Numbered from the stretch's first letter, positions 8,877 to 17,469 are shown. The stretch is 31,715 nucleotides of DNA from an uncultured Faecalibacterium sp. (GCA_934525405.1 CAKSZF010000013.1:1-31715), one strand, 5' to 3'. Notes: generated from the sequence alone by a model not told the origin. Translations and numbers: made by a program.

Positions 8877-9809
8877 ATGGCAGAGCCGTTACTGGAAGTA
8901 AAAAATTTACAGGTGACCTACGGCAGCGGGCGCAAAGCCTACGCTGCGGTGCAGAACGCCAGCTTTACCATCTATAAGGGCGAGATCTTCGGCCTTGTGG
9001 GCGAGAGCGGCTCCGGCAAGACCACCATCGGCCGCGCCATTCTGCGCATCCTGCCCACCACCGGCGGCGAGATTTTATACAAGGGTCAACGCATCAACGG
9101 CAAAATTCCCCGCGCGCTGGACAGGCAGCTTACTCGTGAAATTCAGATGATCTTTCAGGACCCGCAATCCTCCCTGAACGAGCGTGCCAAGGTAAGCTAC
9201 ATCGTGGGCGAAGGCTTGCAGAACGTGCGCCCGGAGCTGAGCGCCGCGCAGCGGGAGGAGAAGGTGCGGCAGGCGCTGTTGGACGTAGGTCTGCTGCCGG
9301 AGTTTGCATCCCGCTTCCCCCACGAATTTTCCGGCGGGCAGCGCCAGCGCATCGGCATTGCCCGGGCGCTCATCGTAGAGCCAGAGTTCATCGTGGCAGA
9401 CGAACCCATCAGCGCGCTGGATATGTCCATCCGGGCGCAGGTGCTCAATCTGCTGCGCCAGCTGCAAAAGCAGCGCGGCATCACCTACCTGTTCATCGCC
9501 CACGACCTTTCGGTGATGCGTTACATTTCCGACCGCATTGCCGTCATCCGCAAGGGCAATATCCTGGAGCTTGCCGACGCCGAGGAGCTGGTCACCCACC
9601 CACTGCACCCCTACACCCGCAGCCTGCTTTCTGCTATTCCCATGCCGGACCCGCGCCGGGAGCGGGAGAAAACGCTGCTGGTGTACGACCCTGCCATGCA
9701 CGATTACACCGCCGCGCCGCCCGCGTGGCGGGAGCTGCGTCCCCGGCACTGGGTACTGTGCAACGACGCCGAGGCGGAAAAGTGGCTTGTCGGGAGCGGG
9801 ATGATTTAG
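8877..9809 (+). CDS. oppF: ABC importer ATPase, OppF/DppF family
   Basis: 310 residues starting 1 bp after the previous stop; AAGGAGGGG inside the end of oppD is the likely ribosome site. Walker A GESGSGKT, Q-loop region IQMIFQDPQSSLN, signature FSGGQRQRI, Walker B FIVADEPISALD and H-loop IAHDLSVMRYISDRIAV are all intact. The C-terminal tail HPLHPYTRSLLSAIP is typical of OppF. It is the last gene of the importer operon and is followed by a perfect terminator. Its last codons and stop lie in a stretch that is repeated at the end of the unrelated gene near 22787. Confidence 0.92.
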   Translation: MAEPLLEVKNLQVTYGSGRKAYAAVQNASFTIYKGEIFGLVGESGSGKTTIGRAILRILPTTGGEILYKGQRINGKIPRALDRQLTREIQMIFQDPQSSLNERAKVSYIVGEGLQNVRPELSAAQREEKVRQALLDVGLLPEFASRFPHEFSGGQRQRIGIARALIVEPEFIVADEPISALDMSIRAQVLNLLRQLQKQRGITYLFIAHDLSVMRYISDRIAVIRKGNILELADAEELVTHPLHPYTRSLLSAIPMPDPRREREKTLLVYDPAMHDYTAAPPAWRELRPRHWVLCNDAEAEKWLVGSGMI

Positions 9810-9836
9810 AATGCACGACGCGTTGCTTTGCACATA

Positions 9837-9875
9837 AATAGCGGAGCGCCTGCGGGCGCTCCGCTATTCCTTTTT
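9837..9875 (+). terminator. Intrinsic terminator of the importer operon
   Basis: Perfect 14-bp stem (9837-9850 with 9855-9868), TGCG loop, then CC and five T. It lies 27 bp after the oppF stop codon. Part of this sequence (CCGCTATTCC...CACGGG) recurs in degenerate form at 22796-22815. Confidence 0.92.
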
Positions 9876-9918
9876 CACGGGGAGGGGTCGTAATGGAAAG
9901 TGGCATTTGCAGCGGGCT

Positions 9919-9949
9919 GCGCCTGAGAGGGCGAGGGCGCTTGCGGGAG
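9919..9949. repeat. Fragment of the dispersed two-hairpin repeat
   Basis: This 31-bp stretch is the inverse complement of 20933-20963 with two differences. It contains the GCGCCTGAGAGGGCG tail of the repeat family but not the first hairpin. The rest of 9876-9982 shows no gene. Confidence 0.65.
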
Positions 9950-9982
9950 TTCTCCTCTGCTGCATCCTTTCCGGTTTGTTTA

Positions 9983-10011
9983 TTGACTTTCCTCCGCTAT
10001 TCTACTACAAT
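9983..10011 (+). promoter_or_regulatory. Sigma-A-type promoter for the acyl-CoA ligase gene
   Basis: TTGACT (9983-9988) and TACAAT (10006-10011) with a 17-bp spacer. Transcription would begin near 10018, about 140 nt before the start codon. Confidence 0.7.
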
Positions 10012-10018
10012 ACTGAAT

Positions 10019-10085
10019 GAGAGGTTTTGTCCTCTCTGCTGCAACAGCATCCCGGCAGCTTTCCACCACAGCAAGCTGCCTTTTT
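10019..10085 (+). promoter_or_regulatory. Structured 5' leader with a terminator-like hairpin
   Basis: The predicted transcript starts with a hairpin (GAGAGG 10019-10024 with CCTCTC 10031-10036). A second hairpin (GGCAGCTT 10054-10061 with AAGCTGCC 10073-10080) is followed by five T (10081-10085), the form of an intrinsic terminator. GCTGC at 10038-10042 could instead pair with GCAGC at 10055-10059. No known riboswitch class or T-box motif was recognised. Confidence 0.5.
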
Positions 10086-10155
10086 GCCTTCCGCAGGTGC
10101 TGCGCCGGACGGAAGAACCGAAAAGAAAAAGAAGAATGAAGAAAGGTCTGATCCT

Positions 10156-11883
10156 ATGATGGAAACTACCAAGGAGCCGGTCTATGCCTCCAAGGCAAAG
10201 CCTTGGCTGAAGTATTATGATGAAAAGTACATCCACCAGACCGTGCCGGAGTGCTCTGCCTTTGAGTTGATCTGCCGCAACAACGAGCGGCATTTGGGCG
10301 ACACCGCATTGGAATACTACGGCCGCAAGTTCAGCTATGCCGACCTGATCGTGCAGGTAAAAAAGACCGCCGCTGCCTTGCAGGCGCTGGGGGTGAAAAA
10401 GGGCGATATCATTACCGTGGTCAGCGTGATGACCCCGGAGGTGGTCTACGCCTTCTACGCCGCCGACCTGCTGGGCGCTACTCTGAATCTGGTAGATCCC
10501 CGGTACAGCGCCGAGGGCATCCGGGAGTACATCGAGGAGGTGGAGTCCCGCCTGCTCATCTGCCTGAACGTGGTGTACCCCCGCTGCCATCAGGCCGCAA
10601 AGCGCTCCAGTGTGGACCGGGTGGTGGTGCTCAGCCCCGCCGACAGCCTGCCGCTGGCCAAAGCCGTAGGCTACAAGCTGACGAACCCGGATAAAAATCG
10701 CTACGCCTCCAACGTGCTGCGCTGGAAGGACTTTATCGCCGCAGGCAAGGGGCACAGCCCCGCCGCCGTGCCCTACGACCCCCAGCACGCATGCGTGGTG
10801 GTGCACACCGGCGGCACCACCGGCTCGCCCAAGGGCGTTATGCTGACCGACTACTGCTTCAACGCCCTTGCACAGGAGTTTGCCGCCCAGAGCCGCCTGT
10901 TCCACCGCGGGCAGAAGATGCTGAACGTTATGCCGCCCTTCATCGCCTACGGTTACAGCTGCGGCATCCACATGCCGCTGGTCATGGGGCTGCATATCAT
11001 CATTATCCCCAATCTGGACCCGGAAAAGCTGGGCGCACTGGTGTGGAAGCACAAGCCCGCACATATGTTCGGCGTGCCCACCCACTACCAGCAGCTGGCC
11101 GCTGACCCGCTGCTGAAAAACAAAGACCTCTCCTTCATCCGCAACTACGCCGCCGGCGGCGACTCGCTTTCGCTGGGCGCAGAGCAGACGGTGAACCAGT
11201 TCCTCAAAGCCCACGGGGTCGAGTACCCGCTGGCAAAGGGCTACGGTATGACCGAGGTATCCTCGGCTGCCACCATCGCCGCAGGCGACGTGACAAAGCC
11301 CGGCAGCGTGGGCATCCCCCTGGTCAATACCGTCGTTTCCATCTTCGAGCCCGGCACCGAGACCGAGCTGCCCATCGGTCAGCGCGGCGAGATCTGCATC
11401 TGCACCCCCACCGCCATGAAGGGCTACTACAACAAGCCCGAGGAGACCGCCTACCTGCTGCGCCGCCACGCCGACGGCCAGCTGTGGGCGCACACCGGCG
11501 ATATCGGTTCCATGGACGAGGACGGCTTTGTGTATCTGGATGCCCGCATCAAGCGCATCATCATCCGGCACGACGGCTTCAAGGTGTTCCCCTCCATGAT
11601 CGAAAACGTCATCAGCCGCCACCCCGCCGTGCACCAGTGCTGCGTGGTGGGCTACGCCGATACCGACCACACCCAGGGACGTCTGCCCTTCGTCTTTGTG
11701 GTGCTGGACCCTGCCGCCACCGGCAAAAAGCGCCAGATCCTGCGGGAGCTGCGCCAGCTGTGCCACGAGGAGCTGCCGGAGTATGTGCAGCCCGCATCCT
11801 CGGCCTATAAGATCATCCCCGAAATGCCCATGACCCCCGCCGGAAAGGCAGACTACCGCAAACTGGAGGAAGAACTGGGGTGA
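10156..11883 (+). CDS. Acyl-CoA synthetase-like AMP-forming ligase
   Basis: 575-576 residues; ATG 10156/10159 follows GAAAGG (10141-10146). The frame is open further upstream, but that region is the leader. All core motifs of the class I adenylate-forming family are visible: the phosphate-binding loop GGTTGSPKG at 219-227, GYGMTE at 362-367, the TGD aspartate at 449, the hinge region (DARIKRIIIRHDGFKVFP), and the C-terminal catalytic lysine in PAGKADYRK (about 564). These enzymes activate a carboxylic acid as the acyl-AMP and usually transfer it to CoA. The length fits medium/long-chain fatty acyl-CoA ligases. The substrate cannot be told. It is apparently monocistronic, followed by a repeat block. 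Confidence 0.88.
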   Translation: MMETTKEPVYASKAKPWLKYYDEKYIHQTVPECSAFELICRNNERHLGDTALEYYGRKFSYADLIVQVKKTAAALQALGVKKGDIITVVSVMTPEVVYAFYAADLLGATLNLVDPRYSAEGIREYIEEVESRLLICLNVVYPRCHQAAKRSSVDRVVVLSPADSLPLAKAVGYKLTNPDKNRYASNVLRWKDFIAAGKGHSPAAVPYDPQHACVVVHTGGTTGSPKGVMLTDYCFNALAQEFAAQSRLFHRGQKMLNVMPPFIAYGYSCGIHMPLVMGLHIIIIPNLDPEKLGALVWKHKPAHMFGVPTHYQQLAADPLLKNKDLSFIRNYAAGGDSLSLGAEQTVNQFLKAHGVEYPLAKGYGMTEVSSAATIAAGDVTKPGSVGIPLVNTVVSIFEPGTETELPIGQRGEICICTPTAMKGYYNKPEETAYLLRRHADGQLWAHTGDIGSMDEDGFVYLDARIKRIIIRHDGFKVFPSMIENVISRHPAVHQCCVVGYADTDHTQGRLPFVFVVLDPAATGKKRQILRELRQLCHEELPEYVQPASSAYKIIPEMPMTPAGKADYRKLEEELG

Positions 11884-11898
11884 ACCTTCCGGCTGAAC

Positions 11899-12054
11899 TC
11901 CCCCAGTCATCTCGCTACGCTCGATGCCAGCCCCCTCTAGGATGGGCCCTTGGCATGGCGGGATAGTTCCCCACTAAAGTGCAAAGCTTCCGGGCGCGCC
12001 GGAGGCTCCCTCCCAGAGGGAGCTGGCAAAGCCGTCAGGCTTTGACTGAGGGAG
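11899..12054. repeat. Dispersed two-hairpin repeat block A
   Basis: Two modules in opposite orientation: reverse at 11899-11948 and forward at 12004-12054, joined by a spacer that includes TTGGCATGGCGGGA. Nearly the whole block recurs at 16931-17084. The forward module folds as GCTCCCT/AGGGAGC followed by AAAGCC-GTCA-GGCTTT. The block fills the space between the ligase and the SGNH hydrolase and shows no separate gene. Confidence 0.85.
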
Positions 12055-12085
12055 TTTCCCTCCCTTGAGAAAGAAGGAATCATCC

Positions 12086-13222
12086 ATGAACCATCCCCGT
12101 TTTGCCGCATGGCTGTGCAGCGCCGCTGCGCTGGTGCTGCTGGCTGTGCCCGCCTTCGCACAGCAGCCCGATGCCCTGCCGCCGGAGGATGCCCCCGCCG
12201 TGCAGGAGCAGACCGTCCCTGCGGACGACCCGTCCCCGGTGGAGGAGACTGCCCAGCCCACCCCGGATGCTGAGACCCCCGCAGAAGAAGCCGCTCCAAG
12301 CGCGGCAGCTCCTGCCGAAGAAGCTGCCCAGCCCGCCGGGGAAGCCCCTGCTGAGGAAGCCCCCGCCGCCGACATCCAGCGCACCTATGTGGCGCTGGGC
12401 GATAGCATCGTTTCCGGCGTGGGTCTGTCGGATTTCAAGTACACCGATGCCGCCATCGGCATGGACGTAGCTGCAAACTTTGAGGGCTACCCAGAGCAGT
12501 GCTATGTGGCGCTGGTGGGCAAAGGCCTTGGGCTGGACCGTCAGCACGCCATCAACCTTGGTCTGCCCGGGCTGACCACCGGTGACCTTGTGGATATCCT
12601 GCGCACCGGCGCAATGCCCCAGATGAACCAGCTGGCGGGTACCTACTACGTCTACCCCCAGATACTGGACTATATCAAGCGGGCGGATATCATCAGCGTG
12701 CAGATCGGCTCCAACGATGCACTGGTGCCTGCCCTTGTAGCGCTGGGCAACGCCACCAACTGGAAGAGCGAGCAGCTGGCAGCCACTATCGTCAGCGGTG
12801 TGCTGCGCGCACCCAGCTTTGAAAACTTGCAGCGGCTGAGCAGCGATCTTTCCAAGCTATGGCTGACCTTCGATGAGCTCCAAGCCACCAGCCAGCTGCT
12901 GCTGGGCGGCGGCACAGACGCCATCTGCGAAAAGGCGTATCAGGGCGCCGCCGTCAATATGCCGCAGGTGGTGGCAGAGCTGCGGGCACTGAACCCGGAC
13001 GCGCAGATCATATTGGTAGGCTACACGAACCCCGTGCCCCTGCTGCCGGAGTGGACGCAGCTGTTCCGGCGGCTGAATACCCTTGCCAAAGACCTTGCCG
13101 ACCAGAACGAGAACATGACCTATGTGCCTATCCCCTACACACTGACAGCTGCCGATGCCCACCCCACCGTGAGCGGGCACAAGTACATCGCCAACCACAT
13201 CCTGCGGGCGATCAAAAAATAA
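12086..13222 (+). CDS. Secreted SGNH/GDSL-family hydrolase
   Basis: 378 residues; ATG 12086 with AAGAAGGA at 12071-12078. A clear signal peptide (residues 1-25, cleavage after AFA) is followed by a ~70-residue Pro/Ala/Glu-rich linker, probably a cell-wall spacer. The catalytic domain starts near residue 98. Block I is ALGDSIVSG with the nucleophile Ser107, block III is GSND (Asn210), and block V is DAHPTVSGH (Asp357, His359). These enzymes hydrolyse ester bonds of lipids, acetylated sugars or cell-wall polymers; the exact substrate is not visible. It acts outside the membrane. A bidirectional terminator follows. Confidence 0.9.
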   Translation: MNHPRFAAWLCSAAALVLLAVPAFAQQPDALPPEDAPAVQEQTVPADDPSPVEETAQPTPDAETPAEEAAPSAAAPAEEAAQPAGEAPAEEAPAADIQRTYVALGDSIVSGVGLSDFKYTDAAIGMDVAANFEGYPEQCYVALVGKGLGLDRQHAINLGLPGLTTGDLVDILRTGAMPQMNQLAGTYYVYPQILDYIKRADIISVQIGSNDALVPALVALGNATNWKSEQLAATIVSGVLRAPSFENLQRLSSDLSKLWLTFDELQATSQLLLGGGTDAICEKAYQGAAVNMPQVVAELRALNPDAQIILVGYTNPVPLLPEWTQLFRRLNTLAKDLADQNENMTYVPIPYTLTAADAHPTVSGHKYIANHILRAIKK

Positions 13223-13227
13223 ACGCA

Positions 13228-13269
13228 ACACAAAAACCGGGCAGCCCGCGGGCTGCCCGGTTTTTGTGT
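13228..13269. terminator. Bidirectional intrinsic terminator between convergent genes
   Basis: A perfect 42-bp palindrome (two 21-bp halves) with an A run on the left and a T run on the right. It ends the SGNH hydrolase transcript on + and the CydDC-type operon on -. Confidence 0.95.
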
Positions 13270-13272
13270 TTT

Positions 13273-14946
13273 TTAACTTACTCTTCCGCTCTCTACCGAG
13301 AAGCTGACATCCGCCGCAGCCATGGTGGACTTGCGGTGGGATACCAGCAGCACCGTGCGGTCTCTGCACTCGGCGCGGACAGCGCGCAGGATGATGCCCT
13401 CGTTCAGGCTGTCAAGGTTGGAGGTGGGCTCGTCCAGCAGCAAAAAGGGTGCATCGTGCAGGAACGCTCGCGCCACACCGATGCGCTGCCGCTCGCCGCC
13501 GGAAAGGGTGCCGCCCAGCTCGCCCACGGGGGTATCGTAGCCCTTGGGCAGGCTGCGGATAAAGTCATCCAGCGCAGCCTTTTTGCAGGCGGCTTCCACT
13601 TCTTCCTGCGTAGCATCGCGCTTTGCAAGGCGGATATTGTTGCCGATGGTATCCGCAAACAGCTCTGTCTCCTGTGTCACAAGGCTTTCCTGCGCACGCA
13701 GGGCGGCGGTGTTCACCCGCCGGATGTCCTCTGCGCCGAACCGGATGCTGCCGGTCTGCACGTCCCAGAAGCGCATCAGCAGCCGCAGCAGAGTGCTTTT
13801 GCCGCTGCCGGAGCGCCCGGTGATGCCCACGATCTTTTTTTCCGGGATGGTCAGGCTGATTTCCCGCAGCACCTGCTCCCCTGCGTAGCCAAAACTGACG
13901 CCGCGCACCTCAGCGCCCGCAAAGGGGGTGTTTTCGCCGTCGGTCACCTCGGGGGTCACCGGCACTTCGTCCAGCAGTGCCAGCACGCGGTCTGCGCTGG
14001 CAAACACCTGCGTCAGCCCTGCGCCAAGGTTCGCCAGTGCCACCACCGGCCCGAAGGAACTGAGGGCGGTCAGAGTGCACACCAGCACCCCCTGCGCCGC
14101 CAGTGCGCCGCGCTGATAGAGCCACAGGCTCACGCCCAGCACCGCCAGTGTGGTGAATAAGATCAGAGTGTTGGTCACGGCAACAATAAGCCCCTCACGG
14201 TACTTCAGCGCCGTCTGCTTTGCACCCAGCGCCTCGCTGTGGGCGGTGATGCCTGCCGCCCGGGCGGCAGTGTCCTGATACTGCAAGGTGTCCCGCAAGC
14301 CGCGCAGGCTTTCCAGCACATAGCTGTTGGTATCGGCCAGCGCCTGCCGGTATTCGCGGGCAACGACCTGTCCGCGCTTTGCACTCCACACCGGCAGCGC
14401 CACGCCCACCAGCAGATAACCCGCCAGCAGCGCCAGCGCGGGCAGGATGTGCCAGTGTGCCGTAAAGGCGGTCATGCCCGCCGCCCAGAGCACGGCGATG
14501 CACACCGGCGAGATGGTGTGGGCGTAGAACACCTCCAGCGCCTCGATGTCGGCGGTGATCAGGGAGATCAGGTCGCCCCGGTCGCGGCCTTCCAGCTTTG
14601 CGGGGGTCAGGCGGCGCAGCGCGCCGAACACCTTATCCCGGATGAGCGCCAGCAGCCGGAAGGCGATATAGTGGTTGGACGCCTGCTCCGCATAGCGCAG
14701 CACGCCGCGCAGCAAAGCAAACACCAGAATGCACCCGAAGGCCGTGCCCACGGTGGGCAGCGGGCTTTGCAGCCCGGCAGCGGTCAGGATGGCAAAGCCG
14801 CCGAAAATGGTGATGAAGGTGGCGCAGAAGTGCCCCGCCACGCCCATAACGATGGCTGCCGCCATGATGGGCAGCATGGGCTTTACCAGCACGATCAGCC
14901 GCGCCACAATGGCGGCAGGGGTGCGGTGGTTGGTTGTTTTATGCAT
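13273..14946 (-). CDS. cydC: ABC exporter half-transporter, CydC-like
   Basis: 557 residues. The N-terminal ~310 residues contain about six membrane helices, and the C-terminal ~220 form an ATPase: Walker A GRSGSGKST, signature LSGGERQRIGVARAF, Walker B FLLLDEPTSNLD and H-loop LLVSHRKST. Its start overlaps the stop of the upstream partner in TGATG with AGGAGG just before, so the two are translationally coupled and probably form a heterodimer. CydDC in other bacteria exports cysteine and glutathione to the cell surface and is needed for cytochrome bd assembly. No bd oxidase gene is visible here, so a thiol-exporter role is inferred only from family likeness. Confidence 0.78.
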   Translation of the reverse strand: MHKTTNHRTPAAIVARLIVLVKPMLPIMAAAIVMGVAGHFCATFITIFGGFAILTAAGLQSPLPTVGTAFGCILVFALLRGVLRYAEQASNHYIAFRLLALIRDKVFGALRRLTPAKLEGRDRGDLISLITADIEALEVFYAHTISPVCIAVLWAAGMTAFTAHWHILPALALLAGYLLVGVALPVWSAKRGQVVAREYRQALADTNSYVLESLRGLRDTLQYQDTAARAAGITAHSEALGAKQTALKYREGLIVAVTNTLILFTTLAVLGVSLWLYQRGALAAQGVLVCTLTALSSFGPVVALANLGAGLTQVFASADRVLALLDEVPVTPEVTDGENTPFAGAEVRGVSFGYAGEQVLREISLTIPEKKIVGITGRSGSGKSTLLRLLMRFWDVQTGSIRFGAEDIRRVNTAALRAQESLVTQETELFADTIGNNIRLAKRDATQEEVEAACKKAALDDFIRSLPKGYDTPVGELGGTLSGGERQRIGVARAFLHDAPFLLLDEPTSNLDSLNEGIILRAVRAECRDRTVLLVSHRKSTMAAADVSFSVESGRVS

Positions 14947-16676
14947 CAGGCATCCTCCTTTGCAAGGGTTTCCAGCTGCTTCTGGGCGGTGTACAGGCGG
15001 CAGTAAGCGCCCCCCTGCGCCAGCAGCTGCGCGTGGGTGCCCTGCTCGGCAATGCTGCCGTTTTCCAGCACATAGATGCAGTCGCTGTCCACCACGTTTG
15101 CCAGCCGATGGGAGATCAAAATCACCGTCTTTTTCCCCGCCAGACCCCGGATGGCCGCCATGATGTCGTTTTCGCTCTCGGCGTCTATGTTGGAGGTCGC
15201 CTCGTCGAAGAGGTAGATGGGGGTATCGTGCAGCAAAGCGCGCGCCATGGCAAGGCGCTGCCGCTGCCCGCCGGAAAGGTTGCTGCCGCCCTCGTGTACG
15301 GCGGTCTGCAAGCCGTTCTGACTGCGGCAGAAGTCCGCAAAGTTCACTTCCTCCAGCGCCGCCCAGAGCTCGCTCTCGGTGGCCTGCGGCTTTGCCATGC
15401 GCAAGTTGTTTTCCACCGTACCTTTAAAAATGGTGGAATCATGGGGCACAACGGTCAGCGTGCGCTGCCGTGCAGCCCGCTGCAGCTGCTGTACCGGCAC
15501 GCCGCCCATGGTCACCCGGCCGGTATACTCGGTGCAGCGACCTGCCAGCAGGGCGGCAATAGTGCTTTTGCCGCTGCCGGAAGCTCCCACAAGCGAGACA
15601 AAGCTGCCCTGCGGCACGGTAAAGGATACGTCCTTCAGCACAGTGCGGTCGGCCTCGTAGCCAAAGGTCACCTTTTCCAGCGCCAACGTGGTGTCCGCCG
15701 GGGCGCTCTGTGCGCCGTCCTGCGGCTCCTCGGCTGCCAGCAGACGGAAAATTTTCTCTGCCGACGCCGCACCGTTCATGGCAATGTGGAAGTAGCTGCC
15801 CAGCAGCCGCAGCGGCAGGAAAAAGTCTGCCGCCAGCAGCAGAATGGTCAGGGTGGCGGTCAGTTCCAGCTGCCCCGCCGCAAAAGCTGCCACGGCACTG
15901 ATGATCCCCAGCCCCGCGCCGCCGTAGGCCATCAGATCCATCAGGGTGACCGAGTTCAGCTGCATGGTCAGCACCCGCATGGTGATCTTGCGGAAGCGCT
16001 CGGCTTCGGTGTTCATCTGCTCGTGCTTCCAGCCGTCGGCCTGATAAATTTTCAGGGTGGTCAGCCCCTGAATGTTCTCCAGAAAGCTGTCGCCCAGCGT
16101 GGTGTACTCGCTCCAGTAGCTTGCCAGCAGCTTTTTGGCGAATTTCTGCACCGCCACGATGGACATGGGGATCAGCGGCACGCAGCACAGCAGAATGACC
16201 GCTGACCGCGCGTGCACCCCCACCAGCAGCACAAACAGGGTGACGGGTGCCAGCAGGCTGTAAAACAGCTGCGGCAGATATTTTGCAAAATAGGTATCGA
16301 TCTGCTCTACGCCTTCGCTTGCCAGCATGACCACCTCGCTGGTGGCCACCGTTCCGGTATAGCCGGGGCCAAGGCGGGTGAGTTTTTCATAAATTTTGCT
16401 GCGCAGGGTGCGCTTGACGTCCCGCGAAGCCTGATCGCTCATGCCAGAGGCCAGCATGGTAAAGGCAAAGCGCAGCGGCACCGTGCCAAGGCAGAGCAGG
16501 ATATTCTGCCGCAGCGCGGCAGCGGTCAGGCTGCCCGCAAAGGCCGCCCCCACCAGCCGGGCGACTGCCCGGACAAAGATGATATTACACACCAGCCCCA
16601 GCCACTGGAACGCCACGTTTGCTCCCACATACCGCAGCGCCGCCCGGTCGAAGGACAGCAGTTTTTTGTTTATCAT
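14946..16676 (-). CDS. cydD: ABC exporter half-transporter, CydD-like
   Basis: 576 residues; GGAGAAA lies just before the start. The membrane domain has CydD-type features: EGVEQIDTYFAKYLPQ near residue 145, then LGDSFLENIQGLTTLKIYQ, and later FFLPLRLLGSYFHIAMNG. The ATPase domain has Walker A GASGSGKST, signature LSGGQRQRLAMARAL, Walker B IYLFDEATSNID and H-loop LISHRLANV, all intact. It is the first gene of the two-gene operon. The upstream region is filled with repeats and no convincing promoter was found. A general multidrug or lipid exporter is the alternative reading. Confidence 0.78.
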   Translation of the reverse strand: MINKKLLSFDRAALRYVGANVAFQWLGLVCNIIFVRAVARLVGAAFAGSLTAAALRQNILLCLGTVPLRFAFTMLASGMSDQASRDVKRTLRSKIYEKLTRLGPGYTGTVATSEVVMLASEGVEQIDTYFAKYLPQLFYSLLAPVTLFVLLVGVHARSAVILLCCVPLIPMSIVAVQKFAKKLLASYWSEYTTLGDSFLENIQGLTTLKIYQADGWKHEQMNTEAERFRKITMRVLTMQLNSVTLMDLMAYGGAGLGIISAVAAFAAGQLELTATLTILLLAADFFLPLRLLGSYFHIAMNGAASAEKIFRLLAAEEPQDGAQSAPADTTLALEKVTFGYEADRTVLKDVSFTVPQGSFVSLVGASGSGKSTIAALLAGRCTEYTGRVTMGGVPVQQLQRAARQRTLTVVPHDSTIFKGTVENNLRMAKPQATESELWAALEEVNFADFCRSQNGLQTAVHEGGSNLSGGQRQRLAMARALLHDTPIYLFDEATSNIDAESENDIMAAIRGLAGKKTVILISHRLANVVDSDCIYVLENGSIAEQGTHAQLLAQGGAYCRLYTAQKQLETLAKEDA

Positions 16677-16704
16677 GGGTGTTTCTCCTTTTCGGTGTAT
16701 GTTA

Positions 16705-17084
16705 CCCCCTCAGGCGCTAACGCGCCAGATTCGCCTTTTTGTCACCTGCGCGACATTTTCGCCCTCTCAGGCGCTCCCGCGCCAGCTTCCCCGAAGGGGG
16801 AGCCAAGGTTTAAAGCCCCTTGCTAAAGCATTAGGTGCAAAGAGAAGCCTTCCGGCAGTGCTCTTGGCTCTCCCTTTGGGAGAGCTGGCAAGCCCGACAG
16901 GGCTTGACTGAGAGGGCGCACGTCGCTGAACTCCCCCAGTCATCGCTACGCGATGCCAGCCCCCTCTAGGATGGGGCCATTGGCATGGCGGGAAAGTTCC
17001 CGGCTAAAGTACAAAGTGCCCGGGCGCGCCAGAGGCTCCCTCCCAGAGGGAGCTGGCAAAGCCGTCAGGCTTTGACTGAGGGAG
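16705..17084. repeat. Dispersed two-hairpin repeat block B
   Basis: This ~380-bp non-coding stretch holds a degraded start (16705-16728), a reverse module (16762-16804, stem GGCGC-GGGA-GCGCC when read on the - strand), a forward module (16866-16916, stem AAGCCC-GACA-GGGCTT), a reverse module (16931-16978, stem ATCGC-GTA-GCGAT) and a forward module (17034-17084). The connecting sequence TTAGGTGCAAAGAGAAG...TTCCGGCAGTGCTCTTG at 16831-16865 recurs at 21021-21055 and inverted at 23036-23075. The last module touches the stop codon of the regulator gene. Confidence 0.85.
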
Positions 17085-17085
17085 T

Positions 17086-17469
17086 TCAGCCCACCTCTTC
17101 TTCATCCACCATCCGCTCATAGTCGGCGGTGAAAAGGCGCTGGGGCAGAGCGCTGGTCATGGCAAGGGCGGCGTTCCACTTTTCCTCGCCGGTCAGTTCC
17201 CCGCTCACCGGCGGGAAGTGCGCCAGAATGGCGTCCAGCTCCTGCTGCACCCGCTTTGCCACCCAGATGCCGCGGTCGGTCAGGTAAATTTTACCGTAGT
17301 ATTCCTTTACGATCATGCCCTGCTCCATGAGCAGGTTCAGAATGCGCACCACCGAGGGCTTTGTCACCCCCAGCTTTTCCGCAATGCTGCGGGAGCTGAT
17401 GTCCAGATGGGTGCGGCTTACCTCGTAGATGGCCAGCAGATAGCGCAGATGCGCTGCGGTCAGCTGCAT
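17086..17469 (-). CDS. DtxR/MntR-like metalloregulator (HTH), short form
   Basis: 127 residues. I choose ATG 17469 over the ATG at 17517 because AAGGAG lies 11-12 bp before it and the upstream ATG lies inside the candidate operator. Residues 1-65 match the iron-dependent repressor HTH domain (LTAAHLRYLLAIYEV, IAEKLGVTKPSVVRILNLL, YYGKIYLTDRG). The rest is only ~60 residues; the usual dimerisation/metal domain with EHH-type ligands is not evident, and there is no Cys. By eye, the N-terminal ligand position (Met10 in DtxR, Asp8/Glu11 in MntR) is occupied by Arg/Leu. It lies next to the feo operon and has a candidate operator over its promoter, so it probably controls iron uptake and itself. Confidence 0.75.
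   Translation of the reverse strand: MQLTAAHLRYLLAIYEVSRTHLDISSRSIAEKLGVTKPSVVRILNLLMEQGMIVKEYYGKIYLTDRGIWVAKRVQQELDAILAHFPPVSGELTGEEKWNAALAMTSALPQRLFTADYERMVDEEEVG

Noticed and set aside
10012..10155. T-box or known riboswitch before the ligase gene, or coding sequence from 10027
   Set aside because: The T-box consensus and common aptamer cores were not found, and the upstream frame has no ribosome site and contains the terminator stem.
9997..11910. Long reading frame (637 codons) opposite the acyl-CoA ligase
   Set aside because: Shadow of the ligase, whose strand carries all the catalytic motifs.
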